Source: Nonomuraea wenchangensis (GTDB taxonomy: Bacteria; Actinomycetota; Actinomycetes; Streptosporangiales; Streptosporangiaceae). From it: 64,000 nucleotides of DNA. The stretch is taken from contig NZ_FOHX01000016.1 of the NCBI RefSeq assembly GCF_900111685.1, forward strand, positions 1-64,000, written 5' to 3'. Under the pieces are notes generated by a model. The model ran no database searches. It worked only from the letters and a program-made list of their open reading frames with translations, and was not told the origin of the DNA. Both the position numbers and the translations under genes were made by a program. The first letter of the stretch is position 1; each line of letters starts with the position of its first letter. This document shows, in pieces, positions 1-5,876 of this stretch.

Positions 1-267
1 GGCGTCCAACGCGGCCTCTAACCGCTCCACCTGCGCGGCATTCAGCCGGCAAGGCGGCCCGCCTGGCCCCTTCGACACCAGCGCCTCGGCCCCTGCCGTG
101 CGCCATGCCTTGTGCCAGACATAGGCCGACTTACGTGAGACCCGCAGCTTCCTGGCCACCGCAGGCGGCGACATGCCCGCGGCGAACAACCCGGCAGCCT
201 CCAAGCGGACTTGTTCACGCTTGGCTCGCGCCGCCGGGGTCAGACCACCACCATCCGGGTAACGCAT
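1..267 (-). CDS. IS630-type transposase, N-terminal part (runs off the window)
   Basis: This is the first 89 codons of a leftward gene starting at ATG 267 (MRYPDGGGLTPAARAKR); the frame is open to the window edge. It shows a helix-turn-helix with the pattern 'LFAAGMSPPAVARKLRVSRKSAYVWHKAW' split around residues 27-55, followed by a glycine-rich linker (KGPGGPP) and a second helical segment. This matches the winged-helix N-terminus of actinobacterial IS630 family transposases. The catalytic DDE part would lie left of the window, so it is unknown whether the gene is intact. Terminal inverted repeats could not be placed. Confidence 0.75.
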   Translation of the reverse strand, partial: MRYPDGGGLTPAARAKREQVRLEAAGLFAAGMSPPAVARKLRVSRKSAYVWHKAWRTAGAEALVSKGPGGPPCRLNAAQVERLEAALDA

Positions 268-645
268 CCCACCGGCATACTCCCGAACCCCGCCGCGAGC
301 AGGCAACCGCGCGGTGACACCTCAGTTTTTCAACCTCTGTAGTAGGAGTAGGAAATGCTCCGTCCCCTGCCGATTTTCTGACCAGGCCATATCCGCCCTG
401 GTATTTTCTGGCGCTGCATCCCGTAGAGTCCTGGCTATTTTCTAGTGGTCCCCGTGATGCACTCGCATGTGGACGCGCGGGTAGTCGAAACCCGGTCCGT
501 CAGGGGTCCGCATGCGGCTTTCCTCGACGTCGAAACCATTCCGCGCCCGAGTTTTCTGCCCCTGGCGGAGCCTTGTTGCTGGACGCTCCAGTCGCCAGAT
601 GGGCACAGGTACTGGTCGATCCACACGGTCAGCCTGTGTCGGTAG
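268..645. other. 378-bp stretch without a supportable gene
   Basis: This lies between the transposase start and the tRNA. Open frames occur on both strands (for example 445-645 and 435-626), but none has a recognisable domain or a convincing ribosome-binding site. A short A/T-rich motif, (G/T)ATTTTCT, recurs at 372, 402 and 436 at roughly 30-bp spacing. One boundary of the IS630 copy probably falls here, but I cannot place it. Confidence 0.5.
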
Positions 646-717
646 TTGCGGGAACGAGAGTCGAACTCGCATCGTCCGGCTTATGAGGCCGGTGTGTTTC
701 CGTTACACCATCCCGCG
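646..717 (-). tRNA. tRNA with CAU anticodon (Met-like), element-borne
   Basis: The reverse strand folds into a full cloverleaf of 72 nt. It has a D stem GUGU/ACAC, anticodon stem CCGGC/GCCGG with loop CUCAUAA (anticodon CAU), a 5-nt variable loop, T stem GCGAG/CUCGU with loop UUCGACU, and discriminator A73. The acceptor stem has six good pairs and an unpaired C1-A72. No CCA is encoded (CUA follows A73). C1-A72 is typical of initiator tRNAs, but the three G-C pairs expected in an initiator anticodon stem are absent. It could be elongator Met or an Ile2 type modified at C34. Carriage by the element fits phage and ICE tRNA genes. Confidence 0.85.
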
Positions 718-751
718 ATGGATACCTTGACCACGAGGACCAAGGTGGTAT

Positions 752-889
752 TCAGGCCAGCGCTCCAAGCACTAGGACGAATCCTGCTATGGCTAGGGCG
801 ATGATGGCGAGGAACGCGACGGTCCATACGCCGATGCCGATGACGTCTCGTACTATCTGGCGCTTACCGTCGTCTGATCTGTGGACCAT
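752..889 (-). CDS. Small single-pass membrane protein, 45 aa
   Basis: A charged N-terminus (MVHRSDDGKRQIVRDV) is followed by one hydrophobic helix of about 25 residues rich in Ile, Ala and Leu that reaches the C-terminus. I recognise no family. Start ATG 889 was chosen because it lies downstream of the hairpin at 918-977; an upstream in-frame start (1009) would make translation cross that hairpin. The ribosome-binding site is weak. It sits last in the leftward gene series, next to the tRNA. Small membrane proteins are common in actinobacterial mobile elements, sometimes as spread or entry-exclusion proteins, but nothing here assigns that role. Confidence 0.45.
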   Translation of the reverse strand: MVHRSDDGKRQIVRDVIGIGVWTVAFLAIIALAIAGFVLVLGALA

Positions 890-917
890 GTCTTGGCCGA
901 TTTCTGCTCGGGAATGC

Positions 918-977
918 GAAAGACCCGCTGAGCGATGTCCCCCGTGATGGGGATCGAGTGCTCGAAGCGGGTCTTTC
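918..977. terminator. Large perfect hairpin, probable terminator
   Basis: A perfect 12-bp inverted repeat (GAAAGACCCGCT / AGCGGGTCTTTC) encloses a second smaller inverted repeat (CGATnTCCCC ... GGGGATCG). Both flanks are pyrimidine-rich on the exit strand (CTTTC), so it could end transcription from either side. It lies just downstream of the leftward operon that ends at 1045. Confidence 0.6.
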
Positions 978-1044
978 TGGACGGTCAGCCTGTTTTGAGC
1001 AGGGTACACCAGTAGCGGTTTCTATTACAGAATAGCAGAACGCC

Positions 1045-1260
1045 CTAGAATGCCTCCGCATTCCCATTCTCGCCCTTGTGGCGGTACTTGTCCTGTGCCA
1101 GGCGCTCGGCCTCGAACACGTCAGCCAGTCGGTACAGGTGCTTCTTCCCGTCCTTTTTCACGTGCTTGAGACGGCCACGGTGTACCCACACATGAATGGC
1201 CGACTTCGTCACACCGACCGCGTCAGCAGCCTGCTCAGCGGTTACCAGGACGTCGCTCAT
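1045..1260 (-). CDS. Excisionase-like small HTH protein
   Basis: The protein has about 71 residues with a MerR/HTH_17-type helix-turn-helix: 'VTAEQAADAVGVTKSAIHVW' then a wing 'VHRGRLKHVKKDGKKHLYR'. This is the layout of excisionases and small element-encoded DNA-binding proteins. ATG 1260 overlaps the stop of the preceding gene (GTGATGA), so it is translationally coupled; the GTG at 1263 is the alternative start. It is the last confident gene of the leftward operon that begins with the HNH endonuclease. It may bind the attachment site or act as a regulator. The two other excisionase-like genes (7467-7988) are closer to the integrase, so its role as Xis is open. Confidence 0.7.
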   Translation of the reverse strand: MSDVLVTAEQAADAVGVTKSAIHVWVHRGRLKHVKKDGKKHLYRLADVFEAERLAQDKYRHKGENGNAEAF

Positions 1261-1547
1261 CACACGCCCCTACCCTTCAGCTCCAAGTCGGCCACGAGCG
1301 CCAGATCGACAGCGGCCTCATGGATACGCATCACGAGATCCGTGTCGAGTCCGGCCAGCCTGCTGGCCACGGCATCGAAATCATTCAGCGCCAGCCCGAA
1401 AACTGCCTGAGCCGCGAAATTGTCACTGACCGCCTTCATCGCGTTGCCAAAGCTGGCGAACGCTTCCTCGATCCTCTTGCTGTCAATCTGGTGCACGGGG
1501 ATTCCCTTCTGGACGTTGCTGTTGACGGTGCCGATTTTCCGGATCAC
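1260..1547 (-). CDS. Hypothetical protein, 95 aa
   Basis: I recognise no domain. GTG 1547 was chosen because it has a strong GGAGGAAT ribosome-binding site and forms a GTGA overlap with the stop of the preceding gene. The protein is mostly helical, with a middle part (IEEAFASFGNAMKAVSDNFAAQ) and an acidic C-terminal half. The gene is the seventh member of the leftward operon and overlaps the next start as TGATG, so all members are probably translated from one message. Confidence 0.6.
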   Translation of the reverse strand: MIRKIGTVNSNVQKGIPVHQIDSKRIEEAFASFGNAMKAVSDNFAAQAVFGLALNDFDAVASRLAGLDTDLVMRIHEAAVDLALVADLELKGRGV

Positions 1548-1687
1548 GCCGATTCCTCCTCGGCAGTCTTGAAGGGGTCGGGCGGACAGACCCACTCGCC
1601 CTTCTCCTCGTCGAATACCTGGTCCCAGGTCCCGTTCGACAAGGCGCACTTCGGGCGGATCGGCTCCGGCTGCTCGTTGGGATTCAT
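1544..1687 (-). CDS. Hypothetical protein, 47 aa
   Basis: This tiny gene starts at ATG 1687, overlapping the previous stop as TGATG, with AGAGGAG upstream, and ends in a GTGA overlap. The product (MNPNEQPEPIRPKCALSNGT...) contains two cysteines and a tryptophan-rich acidic middle (GTWDQVFDEEKGEWVCPPD). I recognise no family. The evidence that it is real is the perfect four-base overlaps on both sides. Confidence 0.55.
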   Translation of the reverse strand: MNPNEQPEPIRPKCALSNGTWDQVFDEEKGEWVCPPDPFKTAEEESA

Positions 1688-2358
1688 CAGGCGGCGCTCC
1701 TCTGGGCATCGAACACCTCGGCCAGTGCCGGCCACTGGGAGTAGGCCCACAGGTGCCGGAGATCCTGCTGGCACACGCAGTCATCGTCGTCGCAACGGCA
1801 GCCAGGGTTGATGCACGCGATCAGCTCGCGCTCGGTGAAGGCCCTGATGGACTTCGAGCCGCAGATCGGGCAACGAGCCCTGATCTTGTGGACGACCTCG
1901 GCATCGCCGAGAGCCTGACGAACCTGACGGCCCATGCGCCGAGACTCGGCCAGGACGTGCTCGGCTAGGTCCTCGTCCAGAGCGATCCTGTCGAGCAGGC
2001 TGATCAGCCGAGTGATCCGGTCGGCAGAGCTGGTGGACGCCAGGACCGACAGGCCGAGGCGCTCACAGACAGCCTCCTCCAGCTCCTTCACGACCTCCTC
2101 GATTGACATCTGGGTGTCCAGGACAGCCAGGTTGAGCGGAGCCCGCGAATTGCCAGTCGGCTTCAGGCCCTTGGCAAGGTTGGTGACCCGCTCGATACGG
2201 TCGGCCTTGTGCTCAGCACCCTGCCGAGCGATCTCAGACTCGGACAGATCCCGCTCAACCCAGCGGCGCGGAGTGCCGGGAATCATTGCCTCTGACAACA
2301 GCGGAAGCCCGCCGCGAATCGCGGCGAGCTCGCTGTACGTCTTATCGACGTAGGTCAC
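1687..2358 (-). CDS. Zinc-ribbon hypothetical protein of the element operon
   Basis: The 223-residue protein has a helical N-terminal two thirds and a C-terminal zinc-ribbon-like cysteine cluster: CPICGSK at about 163-169, then CINPGC and CDDDDCVC. Such proteins recur in actinobacterial phages and integrative elements, usually unannotated. The start is GTG 2358, which overlaps the TGA of the gene upstream. I infer nucleic-acid or protein binding from the zinc ribbon only. Its place behind a prim-pol-like gene suggests a DNA-metabolism role. Confidence 0.7.
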   Translation of the reverse strand: MTYVDKTYSELAAIRGGLPLLSEAMIPGTPRRWVERDLSESEIARQGAEHKADRIERVTNLAKGLKPTGNSRAPLNLAVLDTQMSIEEVVKELEEAVCERLGLSVLASTSSADRITRLISLLDRIALDEDLAEHVLAESRRMGRQVRQALGDAEVVHKIRARCPICGSKSIRAFTERELIACINPGCRCDDDDCVCQQDLRHLWAYSQWPALAEVFDAQRSAA

Positions 2359-2651
2359 TTGCAGACCTCCTGATGGAGCTCCTGGAGCTCGGCAGTCTCG
2401 TTCAGCTTCCGGTCGATGTCGTCGAGGATCTGGCGGAGAGTCCGGTCATCGCCGTCCGCAACGCAGTTCTTCCGGTATTCGTCGCTGTAGGTCACCGCCT
2501 GCGCGATGCTGTTCAGGCTCTTCACCGGGAGCTTTTCGTTCAGCTCCCGGATTTCCCGGCTGGCCTTCTCGAAGTTGTCGGCGATGTTCGAGAGGCCGTG
2601 AACCAGGCAGCGCCGGTCGGTGCAGTTCTTGGAGCTGTGGAAGACGTTCAT
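2355..2651 (-). CDS. Hypothetical coiled-coil protein, 98 aa
   Basis: The ATG at 2651 follows a GAAAGGT ribosome-binding site. The product starts with a short CTDRRCLVHG cysteine/histidine motif and continues as a predicted long helix rich in Glu, Asp and Leu, probably coiled coil. Similar short C-x4-C-x2-H starts occur in small phage proteins, but I recognise no named family. It overlaps the next gene by four bases (GTGA), so it belongs to the same transcript. Confidence 0.6.
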   Translation of the reverse strand: MNVFHSSKNCTDRRCLVHGLSNIADNFEKASREIRELNEKLPVKSLNSIAQAVTYSDEYRKNCVADGDDRTLRQILDDIDRKLNETAELQELHQEVCK

Positions 2652-2663
2652 TGGATTTACCTT

Positions 2664-2852
2664 TCAGAGGGTCTCGGTGATCTGGAACCGGAAGTCCGGC
2701 ACGCGCTCGGCGATTTCGGCGTTCCGGTCGCGGAGCTGACGCATCTCGTCAAGCGCCCGCTTCATGGCGATTTCCTGCTCGGTGAGCCACTCGTTGTATC
2801 GGATGCGGTCGGCCTTGGCCTCACGACGGCTCTCGATGAACTTCTTGAACAT
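2664..2852 (-). CDS. Hypothetical basic helical protein, 62 aa
   Basis: The start is ATG 2852 with AGAGGAAA upstream. The product is almost entirely charged helix (MFKKFIESRREAKADRIRYN...), with alternating Arg/Glu typical of a short coiled coil. There is no signal peptide and no recognisable domain. It lies 12 bp from the next gene and 14 bp after the prim-pol-like gene, so it is co-transcribed. Confidence 0.55.
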   Translation of the reverse strand: MFKKFIESRREAKADRIRYNEWLTEQEIAMKRALDEMRQLRDRNAEIAERVPDFRFQITETL

Positions 2853-2866
2853 GCGGGGGTTTCCTC

Positions 2867-3481
2867 TCAGGCAGCGCTAGCGAAGCGCTCGGAGATGTTG
2901 CTGATGATTCGGGGATGGGGCTCGACGACCGGCTTCTCGGCCTTTCCTGAGAGCCAGGTGATGATCGAGCCGTTGCGGGGGTTCCGAGTAGGCGGAGCCA
3001 TGAACCAGCCGTTTTCGCCGTGGACGTGGACTCCAGGGCCGAGGCCGTCTCGGACGGACGGGACGTAACCGCCAGGGTGCTTGTAGATCAGGTAGCCGCC
3101 GCCTCCGCCAGTCCGCGCAGTGACCGTGTTCGGGAGTAGGCCGGCTCGGTCGAGTCGTGCAGCGGTCTGAACGCCGACCGGGGAAGTGATCTCGATGGCC
3201 ACCAGGCCAGAGACCGCGCCGGTCCGGATGTTGAGGATCGGCCGAGGAATTCCCCGGAACATCTCCCGGACGAGCTTCCGGTCAGCCGTGGCTGAGAAGA
3301 CGCCGTGACACCGGAGGCAGGAGCACGACTCCATGGACTCGTCCGTCGTGTGGGCGATCTGGCACACCGAGCAGGTCAGATCCTCGATGTAGGACTCGGC
3401 GAACACCGGCCAGCCGATTTCCGTGTACTGGCGAGCGGCCCGAGCGATCGTGTCCTTGGTCGAGTTACCGGTGAGCATCAT
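2867..3481 (-). CDS. Prim-pol-like protein with degenerate active site
   Basis: The 204 residues match the N-terminal bifunctional primase/polymerase fold (PF09250). The N-terminal helix and 'GWPVF' are at about 12-27, a four-cysteine insert (CSVC ... CSCLRC) at 37-58, 'NIRTGAVSGLVAIEI' at about 84-98, and 'HVHGENGWFMAPP' at 152-164. In active members the second strand carries D-x-D. Here it reads E97-I-T99. The conserved GG-x-H is replaced by GGGGGY (Y130). It is thus probably not a polymerase; a DNA-binding or regulatory role is possible. ATG 3481 overlaps the HNH gene stop (TGATG). There is no helicase domain fused to it, unlike many element prim-pols. Confidence 0.7.
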   Translation of the reverse strand: MMLTGNSTKDTIARAARQYTEIGWPVFAESYIEDLTCSVCQIAHTTDESMESCSCLRCHGVFSATADRKLVREMFRGIPRPILNIRTGAVSGLVAIEITSPVGVQTAARLDRAGLLPNTVTARTGGGGGYLIYKHPGGYVPSVRDGLGPGVHVHGENGWFMAPPTRNPRNGSIITWLSGKAEKPVVEPHPRIISNISERFASAA

Positions 3482-4026
3482 CAGGCAGCCACCGCCTTCA
3501 GGCTCTCGGCCTTCTGCTTGGCCTTGACCCTGGAGGACTCGGCGCACGTGGAGCAGGTCCGGAAGCCGCGCTTGTCCTTGCCGTCGTACTCGTGGCCCTT
3601 CGGGCAGGCCGTCTTCCTGGCGTTGCGAGCGCAGGCACCGTTGCCACGCCGGATGTTCTCGCCGAAGGTGGTCGGCTCCAGGTGATCCGGGTTGACGCAC
3701 TTCGCGCCGATACACTCGCCGTGGTTGGCCAGGAAGTGGTCCAGGACGAGGCCCTCGGGCACCGGGCCGTTGATCTGCTCCCACAGCCAGCGGTGAGCGA
3801 CCCACAGCTTGCCCTGGAAGTTGAACCGGCCGTAGCTCAGGATGTGCTTGTTCTTGCCGTACGGCTTGTTCGTGGTGCCGGTCCAGGTCCAGCAGCCGTT
3901 TTCGAGGACCGTGACCTTGCTCAGAAAGCGCTCGACGTCCTTCTCGGTGGCGGAGCTGCTCTCGTCCAGGCGGACCGTGACGGAAACGCGCAGGGGCTCG
4001 GCGTTGAATTCGGTAGACTTACTCAT
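3481..4026 (-). CDS. HNH endonuclease
   Basis: The 181 residues contain a clear HNH core: 'HRWLWEQINGPVPEGLVLDH' with D96-H97, then C105/C110, N112 and H115 in 'CVNPDHLEP', followed by 'GENIRRG'. This is the phage/element HNH_3 arrangement. The C-terminal part has an extra cysteine/histidine set (CPKGH ... CSTC) that is probably a zinc ribbon. It opens the leftward operon. ATG 4026 follows AGGAG, and the upstream region holds the operators listed at 4230-4247 and 4302-4316. It may cut DNA for recombination, homing or packaging; the substrate is unknown. Confidence 0.85.
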   Translation of the reverse strand: MSKSTEFNAEPLRVSVTVRLDESSSATEKDVERFLSKVTVLENGCWTWTGTTNKPYGKNKHILSYGRFNFQGKLWVAHRWLWEQINGPVPEGLVLDHFLANHGECIGAKCVNPDHLEPTTFGENIRRGNGACARNARKTACPKGHEYDGKDKRGFRTCSTCAESSRVKAKQKAESLKAVAA

Positions 4027-4229
4027 TGTCTGGAACTCCTAGGAGTAGCTAGGAGGAAGGACCGAGCGCTCTGGAGTCCGTTTCTCCGGGGCGCTCTTTG
4101 TGTTCCAGATGAAGTCCGCTTGTTTCGCCGATTTAGTTTTCGACTGCCCTTCCTGGCTGTCCCTTTAAGTATGACACATAGGTGTAAGGCGAGTGGTAAC
4201 GCCAAAAGGCCGAAATCAAGCCTCAAGCG

Positions 4230-4247
4230 GTGTGAAGTTGATCACAC
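4230..4247. promoter_or_regulatory. Crp/GlxR-type site GTGTGA-N6-TCACAC
   Basis: Perfect 6-bp arms GTGTGA and TCACAC are separated by 6 bp. The core TGTGA-N6-TCACA is the textbook cAMP-receptor-protein consensus and is close to sites of actinobacterial Crp/GlxR regulators. It sits about 200 bp upstream of both divergent element genes. Confidence 0.5.
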
Positions 4248-4301
4248 GAGATAAATGACAGGTGTTCGCCCGGCGTTTCACAGCTATCAGCCGGTAGCTC
4301 G

Positions 4302-4316
4302 GGTCCTTGAAGGACC
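4302..4316. repeat. Palindrome GGTCCTTGAAGGACC, copy 1
   Basis: A perfect 15-bp palindrome (7-bp arms, central G) is preceded by CAGCTATCAG (4281-4290). The identical 15-mer recurs at 5150-5164, and CAGCTATCAG recurs near 5396. Repetition in two non-coding segments of the element suggests an operator for an element-encoded regulator. Confidence 0.55.
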
Positions 4317-4451
4317 TCAGTGACTTGGAGAAGCGTGATACGGCACCAATCAGAGCAGACCATGTCAATCAGCCGATTAACTTGAGCCAGCGCATGTCAC
4401 GATCCGGCCACGTCAATCCCAGGCTTCCAACGCCCGAGGGATGCTTGAGCC

Positions 4452-4973
4452 ATGGACGAATGGGCGAAGTTGATCGAGGCGATCGCCGGCTTGGTCGGAG
4501 CTGTGGCCTGGCCGGTGGCCGTGGTTGTAGCTGTATGGCTGATCATGCGCAAGCACCGAGACGCCTTCGAGCGCCTGCTTGATCGGCTCAAGACGCTCTC
4601 GTATCCAGGCGGCCAAGTGGACTTCGACGCGGTGGTCAAGGAGCAGCAACATCGGGTAGAGCAACTACAAGACGAAGTCGTAGCGGCTGTCCCGGTGGAC
4701 GGCCAGCACAGGGAGGCAGCGCTTCAGCTCGTAGAGGAGTCCAGGAAGCTGGGCGCGATTAGAACCTCGGCCAGGCTGCTAAAGGCCCTCGATCCTTCAA
4801 TAACATCTAACTCCATCGAGAGCTTCATGCTGCTTAGTGCTATGCCTCCGGACGTGGCGGAGGCTCTTGCGCTGAAAGTTCGCCGTGATCTACGTGAAGC
4901 AGCGGAGCATGGTCGGCTCGGCTTCGATAACGGAGAGGACCGTCCACCGCTGGTCCTCCCTCCAAAAGACTAG
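4452..4973 (+). CDS. Membrane-anchored hypothetical protein, 173 aa
   Basis: The protein has an N-terminal membrane segment at residues 8-31 (AIAGLVGAVAWPVAVVVAVWLIM). A cytoplasmic, mostly helical domain follows, with a possible coiled coil around 58-80 (VKEQQHRVEQLQDEV) and a Pro-rich end. No family is recognised. ATG 4452 follows GAGGGA. It is a single rightward gene facing the hairpin-rich segment. Proteins of this shape occur in plasmids and phages, but function cannot be given. Confidence 0.65.
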   Translation: MDEWAKLIEAIAGLVGAVAWPVAVVVAVWLIMRKHRDAFERLLDRLKTLSYPGGQVDFDAVVKEQQHRVEQLQDEVVAAVPVDGQHREAALQLVEESRKLGAIRTSARLLKALDPSITSNSIESFMLLSAMPPDVAEALALKVRRDLREAAEHGRLGFDNGEDRPPLVLPPKD

Positions 4974-5551
4974 TCGCCCGAGCCTTGAGCCGTGTGCGTG
5001 AAGGTCTGCACCTGTTCCTGAAGCATGTCTTTATGCGTCCGAGGCGCTGTACGTGATTCTGAGCCGTTTTTCAGGGTGCGGCTGGCACTGGGAGGCCGGT
5101 TAGCTCTGTGAGTGGCTCTGTGAGCCGACCGGAGACCGGGAATAGGTCAGGTCCTTGAAGGACCCGAGCAGAAAATCGGCCGCAGGCCGGATACCGAGCC
5201 GGGGACCATCTCAACCGACCGGCGACATGCGCAGCCAGGAATCCGGCCGTAGGCCGAGGAGCATGATGAGGCGCACATCAATATGCCGGTGACTCTGGCC
5301 GGAGGCCGAGCAGGCATATGGACCTTGAGGTCAAGGTGTTGGGCCGGAGGGCCTGTCGGTAGCCGGGTATCCATCCCCCCGATTTTCAGCTCCCAGCTAT
5401 CAGCTATCAGCTCATAGCGATGAAAATACTTCGTCCTCCGGCCTTCGGGTTTTCTGGTCCTTGGACGGAGTCCCGCACGAGCCGCGCGGAGCGCGATCGT
5501 CCTGAAAGGACTCTGGTTAAGTCTCTCTGGTTAAATACTATGCTTATAGCT
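4974..5551. other. Hairpin-dense non-coding segment upstream of the iterons
   Basis: No gene is supportable. The stretch holds many short inverted repeats. These include several copies of GGCC-(3-5 nt)-GGCC between 5177 and 5345, ACCTTGA-GG-TCAAGGT near 5321-5337, tandem CAGCTATCAG/CTATCAGCT near 5394-5412, and a direct repeat TCTGGTTAA just before the iterons. It turns AT-rich at 5515-5550. Together with the iterons it resembles a plasmid-type origin or a leader region. Confidence 0.5.
5150..5164. repeat. Palindrome GGTCCTTGAAGGACC, copy 2
   Basis: This is an exact copy of the palindrome at 4302-4316, again in non-coding DNA of the element. The two copies bracket the 4452-4973 gene. Confidence 0.55.
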
Positions 5552-5620
5552 GGAAGTCAGTGACCTCATCCATCGGAAGTCAGTGACCCAATCCATCGGA
5601 AGTCAGTGACCTCATCGGCC
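5552..5620. repeat. Three tandem 23-bp iteron-like repeats
   Basis: Direct repeats start at 5552, 5575 and 5598, each beginning GGAAGTCAGTGACC and followed by (T/C)(C/A)ATC. The first 14 bases are identical in all three copies; copies 1 and 2 end in CCATC, while copy 3 diverges at the end. A 23-bp period is about two helical turns. They lie 257 bp upstream of a winged-helix protein gene and just after an AT-rich patch, which is the usual arrangement of iterons at a replication origin or of a Rep autoregulatory operator. Confidence 0.7.
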
Positions 5621-5876
5621 TCTACCAGCGGCTTCGCCAGACCGCCCACGGTTTCAAACTTCCGGCCTCAATCAGTTACTAGGTTTGTGGATTTCCCACA
5701 GACATCCTAACTAGCATCGGCTCATCGGCCGGTGTGGCGCACAGCGCGGCAACTGGGAATTATCATCGGCGGAACCCGTTCTGGTACCGTTGATCTAGGC
5801 CGGAAAACTCGGCCACGAAAAAGGCCCGCGAGCGTTGCAGCGCTCCGGGCCGGTGAGATGAAAGATAGGTTCATCT

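Larger units (their letters stand above)
4027..4451. other. Divergent promoter region of the element
   Basis: This is an AT-richer stretch between the leftward HNH operon and the rightward membrane-protein gene. It contains a CTCCTAGGAG palindrome overlapping the HNH ribosome-binding site (4036-4045), a TGTGA-N6-TCACA site, and a GGTCCTTGAAGGACC palindrome. I see no gene in it. Promoters for both directions are expected here. Confidence 0.6.

Noticed and set aside
372..444. (G/T)ATTTTCT motif at about 30-bp spacing as a regulatory array
   Set aside because: Three short copies only, with variable neighbours; chance is likely.
445..645. Small protein gene near the tRNA
   Set aside because: Frames exist on both strands but there is no ribosome-binding site or homology; it is left as non-coding.
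5552..5620. CRISPR array
   Set aside because: Only three tandem repeats with no spacers and no cas genes; the pattern is iteron-like.
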